A stretch of 64,000 bases of DNA. Source: UBA1206 sp050953105 (lineage in GTDB: Bacteria > Bacillota > Clostridia > Oscillospirales > CAG-382). The stretch spans positions 186,001 to 250,000 of the forward strand of contig JBMNMA010000009.1 of NCBI GenBank assembly GCA_050953105.1. The letters are read 5' to 3'. The translations under genes were made by a program, and so were the position numbers. The notes below the pieces were generated by a model. That model was not told where the DNA came from and did no database searches. It saw only the letters and a list, made by a program, of their open reading frames with translations. Positions 8,542 to 17,051 of this stretch are shown here, piece by piece; within the stretch, counting starts at the first letter, position 1; the number at the start of each line of letters is the position of its first letter.

Positions 8542-9588
8542 ATGACAAGAGATAAAAAGTGGCGTATCGGCCTTTATTACATAATTCTCCTTGCGTCAGT
8601 AATGGCCGGGACAATACTCTTCGGCGTGGTTACGGTTGTTGTGTTCAAATACTTCGGTGTTATCGAAAGCAGCGAAAGCGGCTATACCATTGCACTTATA
8701 ACCACCATAATAATAAGCGTGCTGGTAACCTTTTTTGCGGCGCTTATGCTGGGTAAAAACATTATCGATCCGGTTACAAAGCTCTCAGACCTTTCCCGCC
8801 GGGTTGCCAAGGGAGACTTTAACGCCACCCTTGACGCCAAAAGCTATATAGATGAAATACAAACTGTTATAAACTCATTTAATGCAATGGTTAAGGAACT
8901 GGGAACCAACGAGGCGTTGTCAAACGACTTTGTTACAAACGTGTCCCACGAATTTAAAACACCTATAGCCGCCATTGAGGGTTATGCCACCCTTCTTCAG
9001 GAAAAAGCGCTTTCAGACGATGAAAGGGAAGAATATATTGAAAAAATATTATTTAACTCAAAGCGGCTTTCTACATTAACCGGCAACATTCTGCTTTTAT
9101 CAAAGCTTGAAACCCAGAATATTATAACAGACAAGTCCTGGTTTAGCCTTGACGAGCAGATTAGAAAATGCATACTTTCCCTTGAAAGCAAATGGAGTGA
9201 AAAGGGAATAGATTTCAACATAGAAATGGATAAGGTGTGGTATTACGCCTCGGAAAGTCTGTTTTTCACGGTGTGGACGAATATTATCGGCAACGCCGTG
9301 AAATATTCAAAAGAAAATTCCACCATTGACATAACCCTTGAAAAGAGCGTTGACTTTATTATCGTAACCGTCACCGACGAAGGGGTGGGCATGTCCCCCG
9401 AAACGTTAGAGCATATGTTCGACAAATTTTATCAGGGTGATTTATCCCACCGTGCCGAGGGCAACGGCCTTGGACTTACTCTTGTAAAGCGAATTCTTGA
9501 TTTATGTAATGCCCATGCGGAGGTTAAAAGCCAGCTTGGGGCAGGAACGGAATTTACGGTGTTTCTTCCTGCCGACAGGGCGGAATAA
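8542..9588 (+). CDS. Membrane sensor histidine kinase
   Basis: 348 residues. Two membrane segments (about 10-36 and 48-70) flank a very short extracellular loop, so this is likely a membrane- or intramembrane-sensing kinase. HAMP follows at about 72-125, then HisKA with phospho-acceptor His136 (NVSHEFKTPIAAIEGY), and HATPase_c with N box NIIGNAVKYS, G1 DEGVGMS, F box MFDKFYQG and G2 GNGLGLTL. Its 3' end overlaps the convergent glycosyltransferase gene by 35 nt. Confidence 0.93.
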   Translation: MTRDKKWRIGLYYIILLASVMAGTILFGVVTVVVFKYFGVIESSESGYTIALITTIIISVLVTFFAALMLGKNIIDPVTKLSDLSRRVAKGDFNATLDAKSYIDEIQTVINSFNAMVKELGTNEALSNDFVTNVSHEFKTPIAAIEGYATLLQEKALSDDEREEYIEKILFNSKRLSTLTGNILLLSKLETQNIITDKSWFSLDEQIRKCILSLESKWSEKGIDFNIEMDKVWYYASESLFFTVWTNIIGNAVKYSKENSTIDITLEKSVDFIIVTVTDEGVGMSPETLEHMFDKFYQGDLSHRAEGNGLGLTLVKRILDLCNAHAEVKSQLGAGTEFTVFLPADRAE

Positions 9589-10744
9589 AATCATTTTCGC
9601 TGTCCTTACGCCTTTTTACCGCATCAAACAGCATTTCTTCCATTCTGTCCATGCAGTAGTCTCTTGAAAAAGATGCAGAGGACAAGGCATAGTCGTTCCC
9701 GCATTTCTGCCTTTCTTCCGGGTGCTCTATCCAGTAATCGATTTTAGAAGCAAGGTCGGTTGGGTTATCGTATTTGAACAGGTTTCTTTCGTCCTTGGCA
9801 AAAAATCTTGTGGCGGACTTGGGGGAGTCAGCGATAATCGGTGTCAGACCGCAGGCCATTGCCTCAAGGCAGGATATCGCCTCAATTTCCACTTTTGCCG
9901 GGTGGACATACAGGTCGGAATAATTCATTACCTTAACCAGTTCGTCCTGACTGAAAAACTTAAACACCGGCATTACGGGTAATGTTTGTCCGGCATATTC
10001 CTTCAGCTTTTCCTCAAGAGGGCCGCTGCCTGCGAAAATAAGCTGAATTTTATTTTTATATTTCGACATCGACACCGCATCAATAAGGATTTTCTGATTT
10101 TTCTCCTTGGATATGCGTCCGGTAAACAGTATTATAAATTTATCTGCGTATTCAGCCGGCTTTTCGCCGGGGATGTGTTTAAAAATATCCCTGACACCGT
10201 TGGATATAACATAGGCGTTGGTTTTGCAGCCTACCTCATTTTCAAACACGTTTTTTATAAATTCGGTGGGGTAGTGGACTGCGTCGCAATATTTATACAG
10301 TATGGAATAAAAAGCCTTATATACCAAATGGTTTAGCAGCTTGGCGTCCATTAAAAACAGGTGGCTGGTTATGTTTTCCGCCTGGCAGTGAAAACCCGCC
10401 GTCAGAGGTATGTTCATATCGCAGGCAATAACCCTTGCCTTATATCCTAAAAAGAAGGGAAGCATTACATGCACAACGTCTGCACCGGTTATAGCCGAGC
10501 TTATGATTTCCTCGTCGGCCTTGGCAATCACAACCCCGTTCTTTTCAACGTAGGCGTTTAAAAAATCGCCAAAGCTCATGGTGGGGACTACATAAAAGCC
10601 CTCCTCCTCCCGGCGGAAAGAATCGGGACATACCACCCGGACATTATGCCCCTTTGATTTTAGGGATCTTATAAGATTCATTGCAGCTATGGACGTGCCG
10701 TTGTTTTCAAGCCCGAGCACATCGCAAATCACGGTAACATTCAT
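9554..10744 (-). CDS. Glycosyltransferase family 4
   Basis: 396 residues from ATG 10744. It has a GT-B fold: an N-terminal NGTSIAAMNLI acceptor domain and a C-terminal donor domain with FTGRISKEKNQKILID and the E-x7-E motif EIEAISCLE. It resembles diacylglycerol- or polyisoprenol-linked sugar transferases, so glycolipid or wall-polymer glycosylation at the inner membrane face is likely; donor and acceptor are not readable. A longer upstream reading lacks homologous character and runs through the promoter. The C-terminal tail overlaps the histidine kinase 3' end antisense. Confidence 0.85.
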   Translation of the reverse strand: MNVTVICDVLGLENNGTSIAAMNLIRSLKSKGHNVRVVCPDSFRREEEGFYVVPTMSFGDFLNAYVEKNGVVIAKADEEIISSAITGADVVHVMLPFFLGYKARVIACDMNIPLTAGFHCQAENITSHLFLMDAKLLNHLVYKAFYSILYKYCDAVHYPTEFIKNVFENEVGCKTNAYVISNGVRDIFKHIPGEKPAEYADKFIILFTGRISKEKNQKILIDAVSMSKYKNKIQLIFAGSGPLEEKLKEYAGQTLPVMPVFKFFSQDELVKVMNYSDLYVHPAKVEIEAISCLEAMACGLTPIIADSPKSATRFFAKDERNLFKYDNPTDLASKIDYWIEHPEERQKCGNDYALSSASFSRDYCMDRMEEMLFDAVKRRKDSENDFIPPCRQEETP

Positions 10745-10784
10745 AAAAATCAGGCCTTTCAACAAATAAACCGTAATATATTGA

Positions 10785-10812
10785 ATTATACCATATATAC
10801 ATTTTTTTGCAA
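10785..10812 (-). promoter_or_regulatory. Promoter for the GT4 gene (minus strand)
   Basis: Minus-strand TTGCAA (10807-10812), 16 nt, TATAAT (10785-10790), in the 97-nt divergent spacer before the DUF4855 lipoprotein gene. Confidence 0.5.
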
Positions 10813-10841
10813 GCAAATTTAGTGAAATACAGGAGTTCGTT

Positions 10842-13800
10842 ATGAGAAAACTTTTAGCTTTCCTACTTATCATCACCCTGCTTATTTCCACCGTTATATT
10901 AGCATCCTGCGAAAAGGATATTGAAACCGGAAAATCATCAAACGGTGAGGATAGTCTGTCAAGTGAGGAGCAAAGCGGCGAATCCAGCGAAGAGGATGGT
11001 TCCGCCCGTACCTACCGCACACTTGTCAGCGTTGGTAAACCCTATACCGTATCGTTTCAAGCCGATAAAGACTACCCCGATTTATTTAGTTCCCAGCTAA
11101 CCGACGGTATACTTGCCTGTGACGAGGGAGTCAGCCACCTTGACGGCAAGCTGGCAGGCTGGACTACCGACCTTGTGTTAAATATCGACCTTGGCGACGA
11201 CGGCAAAAGGCTTTATGAATTCAACATACGCCTGCTGGCAATGAATATCTACGGCATTGGCCTTCCCTCAAGGGTAAGCATTTACTACTCCAACGACGGA
11301 AGTAAATATGAATATTTGGCAAGAGCTGAAATAGAAGAGTATGTCGACCGCACCATGCGAAACGCTGTCCTTGTGTTGGATGAGCCGATAGACGCACGGT
11401 ATATAAGGTTCAGGGTAAACAACTCCGCCGGATTTTTATTTACCGACGAAGCTCTGGTTTACGCCGATGTGCCTTCGAGAGAGGTTTTGAAAAACAACAC
11501 AGCCGAAGAATATAAAAACGACAATAACGATTACACCGCAATAAAAAAGCTTACCACCGGCGTTGCCACCGTTAAAACCTATTCCAAAAACGTGGCGGCG
11601 GGGATGAAATATACCATAAACGCTACCGAAATTGACGAAAGGGCAACCGATGTCCCTGAAAATGAGCCAAATAAGAAACTGACCTCCGGCGGAACGCTTC
11701 CCAACCGGTTTGAGCATAAGGTTTGGGTTGGCCTTTCTGCCAAGGATAACCCCAATATTGTCCTTGACTTGGGCAAAGTTTATGACAACCTTTATTCCTT
11801 CAAGGTGTATGCCTTAGGCGAGGGAACCGGCGTCAGATACCCCGACTACATTGACTTTTACGCTTCACAAAACGGCAAAGACTATTACATTATAGGCCGG
11901 GTTTACGCCCCGGAAAATGTCCCCAATTTTGCCTATACAATCAATCTTGCCAAGTTTATAAAGGCAAGGTATGTTAAATTTGCCTTCCCCTCAGGCGTGG
12001 ACTATTACTGGGTGGAGGAGCTTGAGGTTTACGCAGGCTCTTCAAACAGCTTTTCAAAGGGGAACATTTATCCCCCACTCAATTTGCCTAAAGTCGACAC
12101 TCCCGTTTACTGGGATTCTACCGAACCCGATTACACCACACCTCAAAACCTTATTTTAGGCAGACCGCAGCAGATTTCCGCCTCGATTTATATTGATGCA
12201 GATCTAACCGACGACACACCCCAGACATCCCCACTGCTTACCAACGGCCAATACGCCAAAAGCAACTACTGCTACTCCGGAGAATGGTTTGAGATTGCCA
12301 ACAAAGGCGGTTCAAGGGATTTCTTCTATGACCTTGAAAAAACCTCCACTGTCACCGGTTTTAAGATAAACATTCTTGTTCAAAAAAGCTACGGAATTGA
12401 ATACCCCGAATTTATACGGGTTTATCTGTCGGATGACGGCACCAACTGGTACGGGGTTTATTACGGCAAATATGATATGATGGGGCTTGAAGGTGTTCCC
12501 GTAATGCTTGACGTTACCCTCGACACTCCCTACGCCGCCCGTTTTGTCCGGATAATGATTAAGACAAGGGGCTTTGGTTTTATTGACGAAATGGAAATCT
12601 GGGGAACCAAAGCGGTTGAAAAAGACACCATAAGTATTACCCAAAGCGGAATTAAGCCTGTAAAATTTTATACCCGTCCTGACGATGAGGAATATGCCAG
12701 CAATAAAAACACCAACGTAAAGGCATCGGATGTTGCCCTTGTGTTCGGTGACAAGGGGAACGACAAAACCCTTCTCCCCTATGTGGCCTACCTTGACAAG
12801 AGCGGAAACATTGTCGACACCTTTATGAACGGGTTCCTTTACACACCATCAGGCAGCGGCCTGCCTTCCGGCCATTCTACCGTTGGTGATACAGACAAAG
12901 CAGACTGGCTGTATTTCTATGACGTTACCTTTAACGGCGTAAACGGTCTCGACAGGCTTGAGGAGGTTGTGGCCGAAGTTAAAAAATCCCTCAAGCTTGA
13001 CGATAATTATAAGGTTTATGTCTATATTTCCTTGCTTAATGTATCCGAAAAGGTCAAAAACTTCGGTGATGTGGACGGTGACGGCGTCAGCGAGGACCTA
13101 ACCACCGCCGAAGGGCGTAAAAAAGCCGTAATGTGGTTTATGAAGCTGTGCGACGACACCTTCAAGGAGAGAGAATATAAAAACATCGCCCTTGACGGGT
13201 TCTACTGGCTCCATGAAACCGCAGGCTGGGAGGTGGACTACTCCCCGGTTATGACCGAAGTAGGGAATTATGTCCACGAATTCGGCCAGAACTATCTGTG
13301 GATACCATATTACAACGCCGAAAAATTCTATTTCTGCAACGATATGGGTTTTGACATTACCTCAATACAACCCAACTACGCGTTTACCATTACAGCCGGC
13401 GTTGACAGATTTATTTCAACCATTAAAAACTCCCTTAAATACGGCATGTGCGTTGAGCTTGAGGTGGCATACCAGTCCTATGGCGATATGTATTATGTAA
13501 GCCGGTATCTGGAATACCTCTATTACGGCGCAGTTTACGGCTACATGAAGGATGCCACCCACTTCTATTATGACGATGACAACTTCTTTGCCCGTATGGC
13601 CTACGCCGAAGGATTTATCCCCAGACTGCAGTATGATTATACATACCAGTTTGCCAAGGGCGTTCTTAAGGCCAACCCCGACAAACGGGCGGATATATCC
13701 TTTAATGTCCAAAAAGACACAATTTTAAAGGATAAGCTCGCCGAATTTGACCGGATGGCAAGGTATAAGATTGAAACATCTCCCCAAAACGGCACGGTAA

Positions 13801-13931
13801 CCATAAACCTCGACGGAACCTTTACCTATTATCCCAATAAAGGTTTTACCGGAACAGACACCTTTACCTACACCTATAACAACTATCTCGGCGATTCACC
13901 AGAATGTGTTGTTAAGATAACTGTTGGATAA
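10842..13931 (+). CDS. Large surface lipoprotein: discoidin-like repeats, DUF4855, C-terminal Ig/cadherin-like domain
   Basis: 1029 residues starting with a lipoprotein signal (MRKLLAFLLI..., lipobox ILASC) and an acidic Ser/Glu linker. Three F5/8 type C-like beta-sandwich repeats follow (each with LDLG or FDLE, a YSNDGSKY/YASQNGKDYY/YLSDDGTNWY strand, and an 'ARYIRF/ARYVKF/ARFVRI' strand), at about residues 60-210, 240-400 and 430-590. A DUF4855 domain follows (about 610-960; WLYFYDVTFNG, VYVYISLL, DGFYWLHE). The last ~50 residues (GTFTYYPNKGFTGTDTFTY) form a tandem beta-sandwich unit. DUF4855 proteins look like TIM-barrel glycosidase relatives but their activity is not established to my knowledge. 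Carbohydrate binding or cleavage at the cell surface is an inference. It also carries a DVDGDGVSED calcium-type loop. SD CAGGAG. Confidence 0.83.
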   Translation: MRKLLAFLLIITLLISTVILASCEKDIETGKSSNGEDSLSSEEQSGESSEEDGSARTYRTLVSVGKPYTVSFQADKDYPDLFSSQLTDGILACDEGVSHLDGKLAGWTTDLVLNIDLGDDGKRLYEFNIRLLAMNIYGIGLPSRVSIYYSNDGSKYEYLARAEIEEYVDRTMRNAVLVLDEPIDARYIRFRVNNSAGFLFTDEALVYADVPSREVLKNNTAEEYKNDNNDYTAIKKLTTGVATVKTYSKNVAAGMKYTINATEIDERATDVPENEPNKKLTSGGTLPNRFEHKVWVGLSAKDNPNIVLDLGKVYDNLYSFKVYALGEGTGVRYPDYIDFYASQNGKDYYIIGRVYAPENVPNFAYTINLAKFIKARYVKFAFPSGVDYYWVEELEVYAGSSNSFSKGNIYPPLNLPKVDTPVYWDSTEPDYTTPQNLILGRPQQISASIYIDADLTDDTPQTSPLLTNGQYAKSNYCYSGEWFEIANKGGSRDFFYDLEKTSTVTGFKINILVQKSYGIEYPEFIRVYLSDDGTNWYGVYYGKYDMMGLEGVPVMLDVTLDTPYAARFVRIMIKTRGFGFIDEMEIWGTKAVEKDTISITQSGIKPVKFYTRPDDEEYASNKNTNVKASDVALVFGDKGNDKTLLPYVAYLDKSGNIVDTFMNGFLYTPSGSGLPSGHSTVGDTDKADWLYFYDVTFNGVNGLDRLEEVVAEVKKSLKLDDNYKVYVYISLLNVSEKVKNFGDVDGDGVSEDLTTAEGRKKAVMWFMKLCDDTFKEREYKNIALDGFYWLHETAGWEVDYSPVMTEVGNYVHEFGQNYLWIPYYNAEKFYFCNDMGFDITSIQPNYAFTITAGVDRFISTIKNSLKYGMCVELEVAYQSYGDMYYVSRYLEYLYYGAVYGYMKDATHFYYDDDNFFARMAYAEGFIPRLQYDYTYQFAKGVLKANPDKRADISFNVQKDTILKDKLAEFDRMARYKIETSPQNGTVTINLDGTFTYYPNKGFTGTDTFTYTYNNYLGDSPECVVKITVG

Positions 13932-13956
13932 TTTTTTATAAAATGTTAAAAAACCA

Positions 13957-13985
13957 TTGACAAGCTTTTTATCTTGTGTTATAGT
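13957..13985 (+). promoter_or_regulatory. Promoter of the tyrosine-leader operon
   Basis: TTGACA (13957-13962), 17 nt, TATAGT (13980-13985). The predicted start is about 13992, some 20 nt before the leader peptide ATG. Confidence 0.8.
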
Positions 13986-14012
13986 TAGTCAATCCATTTT
14001 TCCGGAGGATTT

Positions 14013-14078
14013 ATGGCTTTCAATTACGCTTACGCTTATTCTTATTATTACTACGCTTATTCTCTAAGCGCGGTCTAA
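14013..14078 (+). CDS. Tyrosine-rich leader peptide (attenuation), 21 aa
   Basis: A 21-codon ORF with a strong SD (GGAGGA, 14004-14009) encodes MAFN followed by Tyr/Ala/Ser repeats (YAYAYSYYYYAYS) and LSAV. Eight of 21 residues are Tyr, including four in a row at codons 11-14. The sequence has no sign of a mature product. It sits between a strong promoter and an intrinsic terminator, 85 nt before the ligase ATG. This is the layout of amino-acid operon leader peptides, in which the ribosome stalls at codons for the scarce amino acid. Here that would be tyrosine; Ala codons (GCT, five) alternate with Tyr but are less concentrated. Confidence 0.82.
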   Translation: MAFNYAYAYSYYYYAYSLSAV

Positions 14079-14142
14079 TAAGTTATGGCGTAAAATCCAA
14101 AGCTTGTTTATAAAGGACCGCTGTAAGCGGTCCTTATTTTTG
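14027..14142 (+). promoter_or_regulatory. Ribosome-mediated transcription attenuator responding to Tyr-tRNA (predicted)
   Basis: Three mutually exclusive pairings can be drawn. 1:2 is CGCTTA (14054-14059; further copies at 14027-14032 and 14033-14038) with TAAGCG (14065-14070). 2:3 is GCGGTC (14070-14075) with GACCGC (14116-14121), an antiterminator. 3:4 is AAGGACCGCT (14113-14122) with AGCGGTCCTT (14126-14135), a terminator with a U tract. A ribosome stalled on the Tyr codons would block segment 1 and free segment 2 for 2:3, giving readthrough. A ribosome reaching the stop at 14076 would mask segment 2 and let the terminator form. The pairings are read directly from sequence; the regulation is inferred from the trp/his/phe attenuation model. 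Confidence 0.75.
14113..14142 (+). terminator. Attenuator terminator upstream of the ligase gene
   Basis: A 10-bp GC-rich stem (14113-14122/14126-14135) with loop GTA is followed by ATTTTTG. It is placed between the leader peptide and the structural gene. Confidence 0.88.
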
Positions 14143-14163
14143 TATAAAAACGGAGGACTTAAA

Positions 14164-15798
14164 ATGCCTATTACCGAAATTCTCGAAAGAAATGCCAAGC
14201 TATATGGCGACGAGGTTGCTTTGGTAGAGCTAAACCCCGAAGAAAAGCCCCCTAAAAAAATTTGGAAAGATTTCAGCCTTATCGAATCCACTCCCTATAA
14301 ACCCTACCGGCTGGAAATGACCTGGCAGGAATTTGACGATAAGGCCAACCGCTTTGCCAACGCTCTTACTAACTTAGGACTGGGGAAGGGAAATAAGGTG
14401 GCAATACTCCTTATGAACTGCCTCGAATGGCTGCCCATTTATTTCGGCGTTCTAAAAACCGGAGCGCTGGCTGTTCCCATGAATTTCAGGTATTCATCCG
14501 GTGAAATTGAATACTGCCTAAACCTTTCCGAAGCCGACGCTTTGGTTTTCGGCCCCGAATTTATCGGCCGTGTGGAGGAGGTTGTGGAACGTATAGGCAT
14601 TAACCGTTCGCTAATCTATGTCGGCAACGGCATAACCCCCACTTTTGCCGACAACTATAAAAAGCTTACCGAAAATATGTCCTCGGAATATAAAGGGCCC
14701 GAACTTACAGATGAGGATAATGCGGCAATTTATTTTTCCTCCGGCACCACGGGTTTTCCCAAGGCAATTCTTCACAAACATAAAGCCCTTGTATTTTCCT
14801 GCGAGGTGGAAAAAAACCACCACGGCCAAACAAGGGATGACGTTTTCCTTTGCATTCCTCCGTTGTATCACACCGGAGCAAAGATGCACTGGTTCGGCTC
14901 GTTCCTGGCAGGCTCAAAAGCGGTGCTGTTGAAGGGAACAAAGCCCGAATACATACTATCAGCCGTTTCAGAAGAGAAATGCACCATAGTGTGGCTGCTT
15001 GTGCCCTGGGCGCAGGATATTTTGCAGGCTCTTGACAGAGGGGATTTAAAGCTTTCCGACTATGATTTATCCGCCTGGCGGCTTATGCATATAGGCGCTC
15101 AGCCTGTTCCTCAAAGCCTTATAAAGCACTGGCTGGAGTATTTCCCCGACCATCAGTATGACACCAATTACGGCCTTTCGGAATCCATAGGCCCCGGCTG
15201 TTTGCATTTAGGGGTAGAAAACCTTCATAAAGTAGGTTCTATTGGCAAAGCCGGCTACGGCTGGGAGCATAAGATAGTAAACGAAAAAGGTGAAAATGTT
15301 GCCCCCAGCGAAGTAGGTGAGCTGTGCGTCAAGGGCCCCGGTGTTATGGTATGCTACTACCGGGACGAAAAGGCAACAAAAGAGGTGCTAAAAGACGGCT
15401 GGCTTTACACCGGAGATATGGCAAGGGAAGACGAGGACGGCTTTGTGTTCCTGGTTGACCGGAAGAAGGACGTTATCATAACCGGCGGGGAAAACTTATA
15501 TCCCGTTCAGATAGAGGACTTTTTATCGGCTCACCCCAAAGTTAAAGACGTGGCGGTAATAGGTCTGCCCGACAAGCGGCTGGGTGAAATCGCGGCAGCG
15601 ATTATAGAGGTTAAAAAGGATATGACCTGCACCGAGGAGGAAATAAACCAGTTCTGCCTTGCTTTACCCAAATACAAACGCCCCCGCAAAATTATATTTG
15701 CCGACGTTCCCCGTAATCCCACCGGAAAAATCGAAAAACCCAAGTTAAGGGAAAAATATCACGCATCCGCCCTTGTGGAAATTCAAAACAAATCATAA
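14164..15798 (+). CDS. Acid-CoA ligase (AMP-forming), class I adenylate-forming family
   Basis: 544 residues from ATG 14164 with SD GGAGGA. The adenylation core has the phosphate loop YFSSGTTGFPK, the A5-like YGLSESIGPG, the GDMAREDEDGFVFLVDRKKD hinge region and the C-terminal catalytic lysine in PTGKIEKPK. Such enzymes couple ATP hydrolysis to formation of an acyl- or aryl-CoA through an acyl-AMP. The substrate cannot be read directly. The Tyr-linked attenuator in front and the organic-anion transporter behind suggest a carboxylic acid connected to tyrosine, such as 4-hydroxyphenylacetate (inference). A generic medium-chain fatty or bile acid is the alternative. 12 nt separate it from the transporter. 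Confidence 0.88.
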   Translation: MPITEILERNAKLYGDEVALVELNPEEKPPKKIWKDFSLIESTPYKPYRLEMTWQEFDDKANRFANALTNLGLGKGNKVAILLMNCLEWLPIYFGVLKTGALAVPMNFRYSSGEIEYCLNLSEADALVFGPEFIGRVEEVVERIGINRSLIYVGNGITPTFADNYKKLTENMSSEYKGPELTDEDNAAIYFSSGTTGFPKAILHKHKALVFSCEVEKNHHGQTRDDVFLCIPPLYHTGAKMHWFGSFLAGSKAVLLKGTKPEYILSAVSEEKCTIVWLLVPWAQDILQALDRGDLKLSDYDLSAWRLMHIGAQPVPQSLIKHWLEYFPDHQYDTNYGLSESIGPGCLHLGVENLHKVGSIGKAGYGWEHKIVNEKGENVAPSEVGELCVKGPGVMVCYYRDEKATKEVLKDGWLYTGDMAREDEDGFVFLVDRKKDVIITGGENLYPVQIEDFLSAHPKVKDVAVIGLPDKRLGEIAAAIIEVKKDMTCTEEEINQFCLALPKYKRPRKIIFADVPRNPTGKIEKPKLREKYHASALVEIQNKS

Positions 15799-15810
15799 AG
15801 GGGTAATAAT

Positions 15811-17016
15811 ATGAGTACGGAAAAGACGGTAAAATTCAGGTATCTACGCCTTGCCCTCGGAGTAGTTGTGCTATTGTTCTCGGGCATACTTTATGCATGG
15901 TCAACAATTAGAAAACCCTTTGCCGGCTTCGGCTGGACCGAACCACAGCTTCAGCTTAACTTTACCCTTACCATGGCGTTCTTCTGCATAGGCGGCTTTG
16001 TGTCGGGACTTATTTCAAAAAAAGTATCACCTTTTATAAGACTTCTTGTTTCAGCAATACTGACGGCTGCCGGACTTATTATCGTATCCTTCCTCAATGA
16101 AAACTCAAGCGTGTTTATGCTTTATATTGCCTACGGATTTATGATGGGAACTGGTGTCGGGGTGGTTTACAACGTGGTTATATCCGCCACAAACTCCTGG
16201 TTTCCCGACCGTAAAGGCTTATCTTCGGGCGCCCAGATGATGGCTTTCGGCATAGGCTCATTCTTTATAGGTCTTATCGCAGACGAAATGTTCAACAACC
16301 CCTCCATAGGCTGGGAAAAAACCTATCGCATTTTCGGTATAATATTAGGCGTAATAATGCTTATTGCTGCAATTTTTGTAAAATTACCCTCACCGGGAAC
16401 GGTATTCCCCGAAAGAAAGGGAAAGAAAGCAGCACCTGTGGTTAACTTAGAAACCAGAGATGTTATTAAAACCCCCACCTTCTGGATGCTGTTTGTTTTC
16501 TTAATGCTTTTCGCCTCGGTAGGCTCCACCGCCATTGCCGATGCCAAAAACATGATGACTGGCCTTGGTGTGGTAAAGGGATTAACCGTTATAGCTCTCC
16601 TTGTGCCGGTGTGCAACTCCTTCGGCCGTATAGTCAGCGGACTGCTTTTTGATATTTTCGGGCTCCGGAAAACCCAGTTTTTTACCTCCGGGGTGGTTAT
16701 TTTGGCAACAGGTATATCTCTTGTCAGCTTTTTAACCGATTCATTGGTGCTTGGTGTTATAGGTCTGTTCCTTTGCGGATTTTCCTACGGCTTTGCCCCC
16801 ACCATTTCGGCAGCCTTTGCAGCGGAGTTTTACGGAATGAAAAACTTTGCCTTAAACTTCAGCCTGCTCAACCTTATTCTTATACCCGCATCCTTCGGCC
16901 CCACACTTTCGGCCATGCTGGTTTCAAGCTATAACTCCTACATACCCACATTTATAATTTTAACTTCCATATCCGTTGTTGGGTTAATTATAAACGTTAA
17001 TATTAAACGTTCGTAA
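15811..17016 (+). CDS. MFS transporter, OFA (oxalate/formate antiporter-like) family
   Basis: 401 residues with about 12 hydrophobic segments. The N-terminal FSGILYAWSTIRKPFAGFGW and the loop NSWFPDRKGLSSGAQMMAFG are characteristic of the OFA group, whose members exchange or import small organic anions. It is co-transcribed with the acid-CoA ligase, so it probably imports that ligase's substrate (inference). SD GGGG precedes ATG 15811, and a strong terminator follows within 6 nt. Confidence 0.85.
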   Translation: MSTEKTVKFRYLRLALGVVVLLFSGILYAWSTIRKPFAGFGWTEPQLQLNFTLTMAFFCIGGFVSGLISKKVSPFIRLLVSAILTAAGLIIVSFLNENSSVFMLYIAYGFMMGTGVGVVYNVVISATNSWFPDRKGLSSGAQMMAFGIGSFFIGLIADEMFNNPSIGWEKTYRIFGIILGVIMLIAAIFVKLPSPGTVFPERKGKKAAPVVNLETRDVIKTPTFWMLFVFLMLFASVGSTAIADAKNMMTGLGVVKGLTVIALLVPVCNSFGRIVSGLLFDIFGLRKTQFFTSGVVILATGISLVSFLTDSLVLGVIGLFLCGFSYGFAPTISAAFAAEFYGMKNFALNFSLLNLILIPASFGPTLSAMLVSSYNSYIPTFIILTSISVVGLIINVNIKRS

Positions 17017-17021
17017 ATATT

Positions 17022-17050
17022 AAGCCCGCAGGCGATGCCTGCGGGCTTTT
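17022..17050 (+). terminator. Terminator between convergent transporter and folD genes
   Basis: A 12-bp perfect stem AAGCCCGCAGGC (17022-17033) / GCCTGCGGGCTT (17037-17048), loop GAT, with TTTT on the plus side. It probably also ends the long minus-strand operon, although its T tract in that direction is poor. Confidence 0.85.
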
Positions 17051-17051
17051 A

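Noticed and set aside
14027..14135. T-box riboswitch for tyrosine upstream of the ligase
   Set aside because: The leader is too short, and I see no specifier loop, no AGGGTGGNACCGCG-type T-box sequence and no stem I; the translated leader explains the layout better.
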